A DNA stretch of 23,956 bases, from NCBI GenBank assembly GCA_902795625.1, contig CADBLW010000069.1, positions 1 to 23,956 of the forward strand, in the 5' to 3' direction. Shown piece by piece: positions 1 through 7,801 of the stretch (the stretch's first letter is position 1; the number at the start of each line of letters is the position of its first letter). Position numbers and translations under genes: made by a program. Source of the DNA: an uncultured Lachnospiraceae bacterium (lineage in GTDB: Bacteria > Bacillota > Clostridia > Lachnospirales > Lachnospiraceae). The notes below the pieces were generated by a model. The model was not told where the DNA came from. It searched no databases and saw only the letters and a list, made by a program, of their open reading frames with translations.

Positions 1-1357
1 AAATGCGGTTTACGACGATGACATGACCAACGCCCGCTACCTCTACGGCGGCGATTTCGGCGATCAGCCGAACGACGGAAACTTCTGTTGTGACGGTCTT
101 ACGTATCCCGACCGTACACCGCATACAGGCCTGATGGAGCTGAAACAGTGCTACCGTCCTCTTGCCGTTACGGCGGGAGAGGAGATTGGTTCTTTCATCC
201 TGACGAACCGCATGGCATTTGCCTCGATCGAAGACTTCTTCGACGTATCCTACGAGCTGAAGGACAACGGTCTGCTGCTCCTTGAGAGTCCTCTCGAGGT
301 ACACATTCCCGCGGGAGAGTCGTCACTGTTCCGGCTTCCCGAGCCTGCTGTCACAAGCGGTAAGGATCTCCGCATCCGTTTCCGCGTAACGGCGAAAGAG
401 ACGACTGATTACTGGGAGAAGGGTATGGAGATCTGCTTCGAGCAGCTCCTGATCGCTTCCGAGGAAACCCGCTTTGTTCCCGAACTGATCGCGGGACGCA
501 GGTTCTTAAACCTCGAGGAGACGCCTCAGTGCTACAAGATCACGACGCGGGACAACATTTTCCTTCTCCGCAAGAAGGACGCGATGATCGTCTCCGTTCT
601 GCATAACGACCGCGAACTGTTCCTTCGTCCGATGGAACTGGATTTCTTCCGCGCTCCGACCGACAACGACGGATACATCAGAAACGCATGGAAGGACTGG
701 GGATATGAAAAACCTACGGTGCGCCTCGGTTCGCTCCGTCTGATCGAGCCCGGCAACGAGCTGATCTTCAAGGCGGAACTTGCCTGCGGCGGCGCTTCCC
801 GCAAGCCCTTTGTCCACGTACAGCTGGAGTACCATTTCAACCAGAGCGGAGAGTGGAACGTAAGCGCACGGTTCCACAAGTCCGAGGGCAGCCCGTTCCT
901 GCCGAGACTCGGTTTCCGCATGTTCCTTCCGAAGGAATTCGAGGACTTTGACTACTACGGATACGGTCCGATCGAGAGCTACATCGACAAGCATCTTGCG
1001 TCCTATGTCGACTGGCATCACTCGACCGTCACCGGAAACCATGAGGATTATATCCGTCCACAGGAAAATTCTTCCCACTACGGTACGCGGCAGGCTGCCG
1101 TAAGCGACGGTAAGCTCCGTTTCAACGTCATTTCCGACAATGAATTCTCGGTAAATGCTTCGCATTACACGAGGGAGGAGCTCGCTTCGAAGAAGCATAA
1201 TTTCGAGCTTGTTGAGAGCGGAATGACGGTTCTCAACACCGACGCGTTCATGTCCGGTATCGGCTCCGCAAGCTGCGGTCCGAGGCTCGATACGATATAT
1301 CAGGGCAACGACACGGATACTGACTGCTCCTTCTGGTTCAAGGTTCAGTCACTGTGA
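1..1357 (+). CDS. Beta-galactosidase, glycoside hydrolase family 2 (C-terminal part, 5' end outside window)
   Basis: Hydrolyses terminal beta-D-galactosides. The reading frame is open from base 2 to the window edge, so the gene begins upstream and its catalytic glutamates are not visible. The visible part starts at the end of the TIM barrel: GGDFGDQPNDGNFCCDGL followed by PDRTPHTGL is the classic end of the LacZ barrel. A linker immunoglobulin-like domain follows, then the Bgal small-chain beta-sandwich with its hallmark FRAPTDND (around 641-667), and the family-typical ending GIGSASCGP. The GH95 gene starts 18 bases downstream, so the two are almost certainly co-transcribed. No secretion signal can be judged because the N-terminus is missing. 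The family assignment is secure; exact substrate (lactose, plant or host glycan galactose) is inference. Confidence 0.93.
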   Translation, partial: NAVYDDDMTNARYLYGGDFGDQPNDGNFCCDGLTYPDRTPHTGLMELKQCYRPLAVTAGEEIGSFILTNRMAFASIEDFFDVSYELKDNGLLLLESPLEVHIPAGESSLFRLPEPAVTSGKDLRIRFRVTAKETTDYWEKGMEICFEQLLIASEETRFVPELIAGRRFLNLEETPQCYKITTRDNIFLLRKKDAMIVSVLHNDRELFLRPMELDFFRAPTDNDGYIRNAWKDWGYEKPTVRLGSLRLIEPGNELIFKAELACGGASRKPFVHVQLEYHFNQSGEWNVSARFHKSEGSPFLPRLGFRMFLPKEFEDFDYYGYGPIESYIDKHLASYVDWHHSTVTGNHEDYIRPQENSSHYGTRQAAVSDGKLRFNVISDNEFSVNASHYTREELASKKHNFELVESGMTVLNTDAFMSGIGSASCGPRLDTIYQGNDTDTDCSFWFKVQSL

Positions 1358-1375
1358 TCATAGACGGAGTATTAC

Positions 1376-3589
1376 ATGAGCAGATTACTGTATGACAAAC
1401 CGGCCGGTCGCGACTGGAATCGCGGACTTCCCGTCGGAAACGGAAAGATCGGCGCCATGATCCTCGGAGATACCGCGAAGACGGTTCTCATGCTCAACGA
1501 GGACAGTCTTTGGTACGGCGGGCCCATTGACCGCGTAAACCAGGACGCAAAGGAAAATCTTCCCGAGGTTCGAGAGCTCATTCTGAGCGGACGCATACCG
1601 GAGGCGGAACAGCTGATGCTCCGCACATTTTCCGCGGTACCGGCAAGCTGCCGCACCTACTCGGTGCTCGGCAATCTGACCGTCCGCTACACGGACCTGC
1701 CCGAAGCGTGCAGCGAATACACCCGTGAGCTGGATCTTGACAATGCTGTAGCAACCACCGTGCGAAAGGGTGACCGGACCATCCGGGAGACCGTATTTTG
1801 TGACAGCACAACGAACCTTCTTGTGCTGAGGGCTGTTTCCGAGGATGGGAAGCCCTTCGATGTATGCGCGGAGTTCGACCGGATGAACTGGTACGACTCA
1901 GGCTTCCACGACGGAAACGTTGTTTATGCGTTAGGGAAGCTGGTCGGAGAGGATTACTCCTTCTGCGCCGGTATGACCGCATTTTCCGACAACGGTACCG
2001 AAGAAGTGACAGCACGTCGCATATGCGCGAGCGGAGTGAAAAGCTTCTGCCTGCTGTTCACGGCGGCCACCACATACCGCGAGGCAGACCCGCTGTCCTA
2101 CGTGCGCTCTTCCCTCGGATTCGCCGCATGCCCTTACGACAAGCTTCTGAAAATGCATATTGACGTATATCAGAAGGCGTTCGGCCGCGTGAAGCTTACG
2201 CTTCCGTACGACGAAAAGCTCGACCTTCTGCCTACGGACGAGCGCCTCACGCGCATGGACGCAGAGCATCCGGACAACGGTTTGCTTACGACCTATTTTG
2301 ATTTCGGAAGATACCTTCTGATCTCAAGCTCCGCGCCGGGATCGCTTCCCGCGAACCTGCAGGGCATCTGGAACCCTCATATGGATCCGCCGTGGGGCAG
2401 CAAATTCACGATCAATATCAACCTTCAGATGAACTACTGGCCGGTTGACACCCTCGGGCTTTCCGAGTACGCGGAGCCTCTGTTCACACTGATGAAGCGC
2501 ATGTATGAGCGCGGGCGCAAGACAGCGTACGATATGTACGGCTGCCGCGGCACCGTTGCACATCACAACACCGACCTGTGGGGCGATACCGCGCCGCAGG
2601 ACGAGTGGATTCCCGGCACCTATTGGGTGATGGGAATGGCGTGGCTCTGCACGCATGTGTGGAAGCATTACCGCTATACGCTGGATGAAGCGTTCCTCGC
2701 GGAGATGTTCCCGATCGTCAAGGAAGCGGTACTGTTTTTCCACGACTTCTGCATCGAGCGTGACGGCATGGCCGTGATCGTTCCGTCGGTTTCACCGGAA
2801 AATACATACATTCTGCCGGACGGCACAAAGGGCTGCGCCTGCTACAACTCCACAATGGATGTCGAGATCCTGCGGGATCTTCTTAAGCAGTTCCTGCAGA
2901 TGTGTGAGATCACCGGACAATACGACGAGGATTTCATCGAGACCACGAAGGAACTCCTCGGCAAACTGCCTCCGATCCGGATCGGCCGCCACGGCCAGAT
3001 CATGGAGTGGGCGGAGGATTACGATGAGGAGGAACCGGGCCACCGGCACATTTCCCATCTTTACGGCCTGTATCCGTCCGATCAGATTTCGACGGACGAT
3101 ACGCCCGAGCTCGCCGAGGCTGCAAGGGTGACGCTGAAGCGGCGGCTTTCCAACGGCGGAGGACATACCGGCTGGAGCCGAGCGTGGATACTCAATATGT
3201 TTGCCCGTCTGGAGGACGGCGGAAAATGCAGTGAGAACCTCTTCGCTCTGTTGAAGAGTTCCACGCTCCCGAATCTTCTGGACAATCATCCGCCGTTCCA
3301 GATCGACGGCATCTTCGGAGCGATCGCCGCTTACGCTGAAATGCTCCTGCAGAGCAATGACCGCCGTGTCAAGCTTCTTCCGGCACTTCCGCCGCAATGG
3401 TCGGACGGCAGTATATCCGGTCTTGTCGCGGACGGAGGAGCGCGCTATGACATTACGTGGAAAGGCGGCAGGGTAGTATCCTGCACGATCACGGCAGGCA
3501 TCGCTGATTACAGTACCGAACTCCAGGTGAACGACACCCGCATACCTGTATCGGTTTCCGCGGGTCAGACAAAGGCTATCGAGATCTGA
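1376..3589 (+). CDS. Glycoside hydrolase family 95 enzyme (alpha-L-fucosidase type), 737 aa
   Basis: GH95 enzymes are inverting exo-hydrolases, mostly alpha-1,2-L-fucosidases with some alpha-L-galactosidases. The protein opens with the family signature DWNRGLPVGNGKIGAM and NEDSLWYGGP (residues 13-50). The residues matching the catalytic set of Bifidobacterium AfcA are all present: the Asn pair in TININLQMNYW (N347, N349), the glutamate in SVSPENTY (E475) and the aspartate in HPPFQIDGIFG (D644). HHNTDLWGDTAP (396-407) and GHRHISHLYGLYP (555-567) are also conserved. Length is normal for a bacterial enzyme without extra domains. There is no signal peptide, so it probably acts in the cytoplasm on imported oligosaccharides. 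ATG has GGAG at 1366-1369 six bases upstream. Together with the upstream beta-galactosidase it could strip Fuc then Gal from fucosylated galactosides. Confidence 0.93.
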   Translation: MSRLLYDKPAGRDWNRGLPVGNGKIGAMILGDTAKTVLMLNEDSLWYGGPIDRVNQDAKENLPEVRELILSGRIPEAEQLMLRTFSAVPASCRTYSVLGNLTVRYTDLPEACSEYTRELDLDNAVATTVRKGDRTIRETVFCDSTTNLLVLRAVSEDGKPFDVCAEFDRMNWYDSGFHDGNVVYALGKLVGEDYSFCAGMTAFSDNGTEEVTARRICASGVKSFCLLFTAATTYREADPLSYVRSSLGFAACPYDKLLKMHIDVYQKAFGRVKLTLPYDEKLDLLPTDERLTRMDAEHPDNGLLTTYFDFGRYLLISSSAPGSLPANLQGIWNPHMDPPWGSKFTININLQMNYWPVDTLGLSEYAEPLFTLMKRMYERGRKTAYDMYGCRGTVAHHNTDLWGDTAPQDEWIPGTYWVMGMAWLCTHVWKHYRYTLDEAFLAEMFPIVKEAVLFFHDFCIERDGMAVIVPSVSPENTYILPDGTKGCACYNSTMDVEILRDLLKQFLQMCEITGQYDEDFIETTKELLGKLPPIRIGRHGQIMEWAEDYDEEEPGHRHISHLYGLYPSDQISTDDTPELAEAARVTLKRRLSNGGGHTGWSRAWILNMFARLEDGGKCSENLFALLKSSTLPNLLDNHPPFQIDGIFGAIAAYAEMLLQSNDRRVKLLPALPPQWSDGSISGLVADGGARYDITWKGGRVVSCTITAGIADYSTELQVNDTRIPVSVSAGQTKAIEI

Positions 3590-3592
3590 ACA

Positions 3593-3642
3593 ATCAGAGA
3601 ATAGCTTTCAGAGAACAACTATCAGAGAATAACTTTTAGAGA
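3593..3642 (+). repeat. Two imperfect 22-bp direct repeats upstream of uppP
   Basis: A 22-bp unit beginning ATCAGAGAATA occurs at 3593-3614 and again at 3621-3642, separated by six bases; 20 of 22 positions match. Both copies lie between the GH95 stop and the ribosome site of uppP (AGGGAGGT, 3653-3660). The tract is AT-rich compared with its surroundings. Function is unknown; it could be a local duplication or a paired protein-binding site. Confidence 0.8.
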
Positions 3643-3668
3643 CGTATATTTCAGGGAGGTAACGCCGC

Positions 3669-4520
3669 GTGGGTTTTTTCGACATTTTGAAAATGCTTCT
3701 GATCGCTGCGGCGGAGTCTCTTACGGAATGGATCCCCGTGGGAAACACGGGACACCTTTCGGTTCTCGGTCATTATCTCGGTTTTACGGGATGGAAGAGC
3801 AGTGCCGCTGTCCGTGAGATCTATATCGCGGCAGCTACCACGGGAACCATCCTCGCGGCCTGCGCCCTGTTCCTTCCGAACAACGGCCTGTTTGTGCGCA
3901 TGCCGGACGACCGCAGGATACTTGCAAGAGAGCGCCTTCGCTTTTACGTCGCGATCGCTCTCGGATGGATGCCGTGCCTGTTGGTTTCACTGGCGTTCGG
4001 GGAACAATTTTCCGATTTCATGTATGATCCGGAATCCGTCAGAACGCTGAAACTCATCATGGTACTCATGATCGTCGGCGGACTTTTACAGTTTCTGTTC
4101 GAGTTCCGAAACCGAAAAGTTACCGCTAGATACGAAAGGTTGGAGGAAGTGCCTCCGGCGATCATACTGCTGATCAGCCTTCTGCAGATCACGGGACTTC
4201 TGCCCGGCACCTGCCGCTTCGGCCTTTCCATACTTCTTGCGGTGATGCTCGGCGTTTCGAAGCGCACTGCGGTGACGCTCTCGGTGTTTGTGAATCTGCC
4301 GTCACTTTTTGTGTTCGGCATCATTCCGATGATCCGGCGCATCGGCGTCGTGGACGGCATACTCGTCTCCGAGCTGCTGATGGCAGGCATCCTGGCGTTT
4401 CTAATCTCATTTTTCATGCTGCGAAGCATCGCAGACTGGCTTACGAAAGATTCATTCGTGCGGTTCGGCCGTTACCGGATCGCGTTCGGCGTTGTTTTGT
4501 ATCTTTTTACCATACTTTAG
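3669..4520 (+). CDS. uppP: Undecaprenyl-diphosphate phosphatase family protein (UppP/BacA), divergent
   Basis: UppP/BacA is an integral membrane enzyme that dephosphorylates undecaprenyl diphosphate, recycling the lipid carrier for peptidoglycan and wall polymers; it can also confer bacitracin tolerance. The 283-residue length and hydrophobic multi-span pattern fit the family. Motif 1 reads AESLTEWIPVGNTGHL (15-30), against the usual EGxTEWLPVSSTGHL. Both glutamates (E16, E20) and the histidine (H29) are kept, but the Ser-Ser pair is Gly-Asn (G25, N26). Motif 2 reads LPGTCRFG (178-185), against PGxSRSG; the essential arginine is R183, but the flanking serines are Cys and Phe. The start is GTG, chosen because AGGGAGGT (3653-3660) sits eight bases upstream and the protein then begins at the right distance from motif 1. 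It could be a functional UppP or a paralogue with altered substrate. The ftsK ribosome site overlaps its stop codon. Confidence 0.87.
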   Translation: MGFFDILKMLLIAAAESLTEWIPVGNTGHLSVLGHYLGFTGWKSSAAVREIYIAAATTGTILAACALFLPNNGLFVRMPDDRRILARERLRFYVAIALGWMPCLLVSLAFGEQFSDFMYDPESVRTLKLIMVLMIVGGLLQFLFEFRNRKVTARYERLEEVPPAIILLISLLQITGLLPGTCRFGLSILLAVMLGVSKRTAVTLSVFVNLPSLFVFGIIPMIRRIGVVDGILVSELLMAGILAFLISFFMLRSIADWLTKDSFVRFGRYRIAFGVVLYLFTIL

Positions 4521-4532
4521 GAGGGGGACATT

Positions 4533-7500
4533 ATGGCAAACAAGAAGACTTTTCCCGAGCCTGATTCCAAAAAGAACCAGACCAGATCGGGTAACAACAA
4601 TGCCAAGATCAGCAAGGATACTACCTCGAAAGCCTCATCCAAGAAGGAAGAGGAAAGCGTCGACGAGTTCGTTGCCGGTCTTAAATCAGGAAACAGCAAG
4701 CATAAGCAGGTCCGGGACGAGGTCATTCTGATCATCACCGGCCTTGTCGGCGTGCTCATTTACCTGAGTTTCATGAACACCTGCGGAATTGTCGGAAAGG
4801 GTATCAAGAACCTTTTGTTCGGACTGCTCGGCGGTATTATTCCGTACCTCTTCCCGATAGCCTTGTTCTGCCTTGTATTTTACGTATTGCGCAACCCTGA
4901 CGATCCGCTGGCGATGAAGAAGACGACGGTGTTCCTCCTTTCGCAGTTCGTGCTGGCAGCCATCATTCACCTGTTCAGCAACGTTGCCTCCGAGGAAAAA
5001 TTCTTCCGTTCCTTCGTGGTCGGCTATGAGGAGCGCAGGGGCGGCGGTCTGTTTGGAGCATGCCTCGCGAAGCCTTTGTACCTTCTGTTCGGCAAAGTCG
5101 CCTCCGTGGTCATCCTGATCGCGCTGTTGCTCGTGTGCATCATCATGATCATCGGCCGTGCCGTATTCCGCGATATCTACGAATACTTCAAGGAGCGCAG
5201 ACGTCTTCGTCAGGAAGCGATCGACGCCCTGTACGACGATAATTCACCTTACGTGATCCCCGAGGAGACCTCCTCCCAGGTATTTACGATCGAGGATATA
5301 CAGGAACAAAACCGAAAGAAACGCGTCACCATGGTCGACGCCGTGCCGCCGGAAGGTCCCGTGGATCTTAGTTTCTACGGAGAACCTCCGAAGCGTGTCG
5401 AGGCTCCGAAGCAGAGCTTTATGGACAAGCTTCTCGGCCGCAACAAGCCTGCTCCCGCACCCACGACACCGACATACACGGCGATCTTTGTGGATGGGGA
5501 AAATGTCTCCACGACACAGAACGGTGTTCCCGTATCCAACACAGCTCAGACCGGATATGCGGGTCAGAACAACGGTTATGCAGGCCAGAACAGCGGTTAT
5601 ACGGGACAGTACACCCGGAATCCCGCAGGCGCGGTATCCGGCGATACAGCCCGCAACGGCGAGTTTGTTCTCGATTCTCACATTTCGCAGACCGGCCATC
5701 CGATCTACCAGATCGAGCTTGACCAGAAGTTCCGCGAGACGAACGGATCCGCAGGTAACAGCATTCTGAAGACCGATTACGCAGAGCGCAGCGACACAGG
5801 AATGCCCGTATCCGAGCGCGAAGCCGCGAGAAGAGCCGCGGTTGACCGCAAGCTGAATGAAGCAGCCGGCACAGGCGATACACCGCAAAAGCAGGGCAAA
5901 GTAAGACCTGATATTACGATCAGCGGTTTGCACGACAACACTGAACACGCCGGTTACGAGGACGGCGTCAACCCTTATGATGCCGTAGAGACGGACGAGG
6001 CTGTTGCACCGTCCAGAGAAGAGCTGCTTGCCGGAGGTATCCGCAAGACACAGCTCGCTGACGCAGGCGCAGACAACGCAGCTGAAGGGGCCGCTTCCGC
6101 GCAGAACGCGGGCACAGGCACGCAGGACAAGGCTGCACAGAACGGGTCGGAAGAGATTCCGCCTGTAACGGTCGTCAAGCCGCCAAAGGTATACCGGTTC
6201 CCGCCGATCGATCTTCTGAAGCGTCCCTCCGGCAAGACCGAGGGCATGACAGAGGATATGCTCAAGGCGACCGCCGCAAAACTCGAAAGCACGCTGCAGA
6301 GCTTCGGTGTCAACGTTCAGGTGACCAACATCAGCTGCGGCCCGAGCGTTACCCGCTACGAGCTCACTCCCGAGCAGGGCGTCAAGGTCAGCCGTATCAC
6401 CAATCTGGAAAATGATATCAAACTGAACCTGGCAGCTTCCGACATCCGAATTGAAGCGCCGATCCCCGGCAAATCCGCGGTAGGCATCGAGGTTCCGAAC
6501 GCGGAAAGCTCCGGAGTATTGCTCCGCACGCTCATCGAATCGAAGGAGTTCAAGACCAACGAGGGCAAGATATCCTTTGCCGTAGGTAAGGATATCGCAG
6601 GAAGGATCGTCATCTCCGATATCGCGAAGATGCCGCACCTTCTGATCGCAGGCGCCACCGGCTCCGGCAAGTCCGTCTGCATCAACACGATGATCATCAG
6701 CCTCCTGTACAAGTACAAGCCGGAGGATCTGCGCATCATCATGATCGATCCGAAGGTCGTCGAACTGAGTGTTTACAACGGGATCCCGCACCTCATGATC
6801 CCTGTTGTCACAGACCCCAGAAAGGCAAGCAGCGCTCTGAACTGGGCAGTGCAGGAGATGACGCATCGCTACGATCTGTTCGCTCAGCTCGGCGTGCGAA
6901 ACCTGGAAGGGTACAACGAGAAAATCCATTCGAGCGACGAACCGCTTCTTGACAAGGACGGAAACACGCTTCGCAAGAAGCCGCAGATCGTCATTATCGT
7001 CGACGAGCTCGCCGACCTCATGATGGTCGCTCCGGGCGAGGTCGAGGACGCGATCTGCCGTCTGGCACAGCTGGCACGCGCCGCGGGCATCCACCTTGTG
7101 ATCGCCACACAGCGTCCGTCGGTCGATGTTATCACGGGTCTGATCAAGGCGAACATCCCGTCGAGGATCGCATTTGCCGTATCCTCGGGTATCGATTCCC
7201 GGACCATTCTCGACCAGGTCGGTGCGGAAAAACTGCTCGGCAAGGGCGACATGCTGTTCTTCCCGCAGGGCATCCCGAAGCCTGTACGGCTGCAGGGTCC
7301 GTTCGTATCCGACGAGGAGATTCAGCACATTGTCGATTACATGATCGAGAAGAACGGCGCGGACTATGACGAGGCCGCCGCAGAGGGCATTAAAAACGGT
7401 GTTGGAACGGTAGCGGAGCAGATGAAGGCCGCATCCGCCGATGCTGAACCGGACGACGGCAGGGATGAGTATTTTGCGCAGGCAGGACGATTTATCATTG

Positions 7501-7676
7501 AGAAGGACAAAGCATCCATCGGTATGCTCCAGCGCGTCTACAAGATCGGTTTCAACCGCGCAGCGCGCATCATGGATCAGCTTTCCGAGGCGGGCGTCGT
7601 AGGACCTGAGGAGGGCACCAAGCCCCGCAAGATCCTGATGACCGCGGATCAGTTCGAGGCGTTCTTAAAGTCCTGA
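4533..7676 (+). CDS. ftsK: DNA translocase FtsK/SpoIIIE
   Basis: Septum-located ATP-driven motor that pumps chromosomal DNA through the closing septum or into the forespore. The 1047-residue protein has a Lys/Ser-rich cytoplasmic start and four predicted membrane spans (about 62-82, 93-118, 130-150, 187-208). A long, low-complexity linker follows (about 230-550), then the motor. Walker A is GATGSGKS (707-714), Walker B is IIVDELADL (821-829), and ATQRPSVDVITG follows at 858-869. The C-terminal gamma winged-helix domain that reads KOPS/SRS-like DNA signals is complete (about 978-1038). The linker holds three 7-residue GYxGQxx-type repeats. GGAGGGGG (4520-4527) lies five bases before ATG and shares a base with the uppP stop. 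Whether it acts in division (FtsK) or sporulation (SpoIIIE) cannot be told from sequence. Confidence 0.97.
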   Translation: MANKKTFPEPDSKKNQTRSGNNNAKISKDTTSKASSKKEEESVDEFVAGLKSGNSKHKQVRDEVILIITGLVGVLIYLSFMNTCGIVGKGIKNLLFGLLGGIIPYLFPIALFCLVFYVLRNPDDPLAMKKTTVFLLSQFVLAAIIHLFSNVASEEKFFRSFVVGYEERRGGGLFGACLAKPLYLLFGKVASVVILIALLLVCIIMIIGRAVFRDIYEYFKERRRLRQEAIDALYDDNSPYVIPEETSSQVFTIEDIQEQNRKKRVTMVDAVPPEGPVDLSFYGEPPKRVEAPKQSFMDKLLGRNKPAPAPTTPTYTAIFVDGENVSTTQNGVPVSNTAQTGYAGQNNGYAGQNSGYTGQYTRNPAGAVSGDTARNGEFVLDSHISQTGHPIYQIELDQKFRETNGSAGNSILKTDYAERSDTGMPVSEREAARRAAVDRKLNEAAGTGDTPQKQGKVRPDITISGLHDNTEHAGYEDGVNPYDAVETDEAVAPSREELLAGGIRKTQLADAGADNAAEGAASAQNAGTGTQDKAAQNGSEEIPPVTVVKPPKVYRFPPIDLLKRPSGKTEGMTEDMLKATAAKLESTLQSFGVNVQVTNISCGPSVTRYELTPEQGVKVSRITNLENDIKLNLAASDIRIEAPIPGKSAVGIEVPNAESSGVLLRTLIESKEFKTNEGKISFAVGKDIAGRIVISDIAKMPHLLIAGATGSGKSVCINTMIISLLYKYKPEDLRIIMIDPKVVELSVYNGIPHLMIPVVTDPRKASSALNWAVQEMTHRYDLFAQLGVRNLEGYNEKIHSSDEPLLDKDGNTLRKKPQIVIIVDELADLMMVAPGEVEDAICRLAQLARAAGIHLVIATQRPSVDVITGLIKANIPSRIAFAVSSGIDSRTILDQVGAEKLLGKGDMLFFPQGIPKPVRLQGPFVSDEEIQHIVDYMIEKNGADYDEAAAEGIKNGVGTVAEQMKAASADAEPDDGRDEYFAQAGRFIIEKDKASIGMLQRVYKIGFNRAARIMDQLSEAGVVGPEEGTKPRKILMTADQFEAFLKS
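5553..5612 (+). repeat. Three 21-bp codon repeats in the FtsK linker
   Basis: Residues 341-360 of the FtsK-family protein read as three successive heptads of the form GY(A/T)GQ(N/Y)x. They are encoded by diverged 21-bp units in the disordered linker between membrane and motor domains. Such repeats change linker length without breaking frame. Confidence 0.75.
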
Positions 7677-7770
7677 GACAGGCATTTGAACGGTTCGGGT
7701 CTTTCTCAAAGTATTGAGTCAGGCATTTGAACGGCTCGGGTCTTTTCGAAGCCATGAGCCGGGCATTTTA
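7667..7770 (+). repeat. Tandem ~41-bp repeat spanning the ftsK stop codon, two full copies plus a degenerate third
   Basis: Unit 1 (7667-7707) and unit 2 (7708-7748) match at 34 of 41 positions; a 26-bp core differs at one base. A third, decayed and partial copy runs from about 7748 to 7770. Unit 1 starts inside the last codons of ftsK and contains its TGA, so the duplicated segment includes the gene's 3' edge. The repeats fill most of the 125-bp gap before mutL. I see no convincing hairpin plus T-tract and no strong promoter in the gap. The repeats may have arisen by slippage; any regulatory role is unproven. Confidence 0.85.
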
Positions 7771-7801
7771 CGAAATCAGTCCACTATCGACAGGTAACAT
7801 C

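Noticed and set aside
5244..7328. A 694-codon open frame on the minus strand opposite ftsK
   Set aside because: It is a shadow of GC-biased ftsK codons: no ribosome site, no recognisable domain, and the plus strand encodes a complete FtsK-family motor there.
7727..7801. In-frame upstream start for mutL at 7727
   Set aside because: It lies within the tandem repeat, lacks a ribosome site, and adds residues absent from the MutL family; MGIVHVLNQ from 7802 is the normal beginning.
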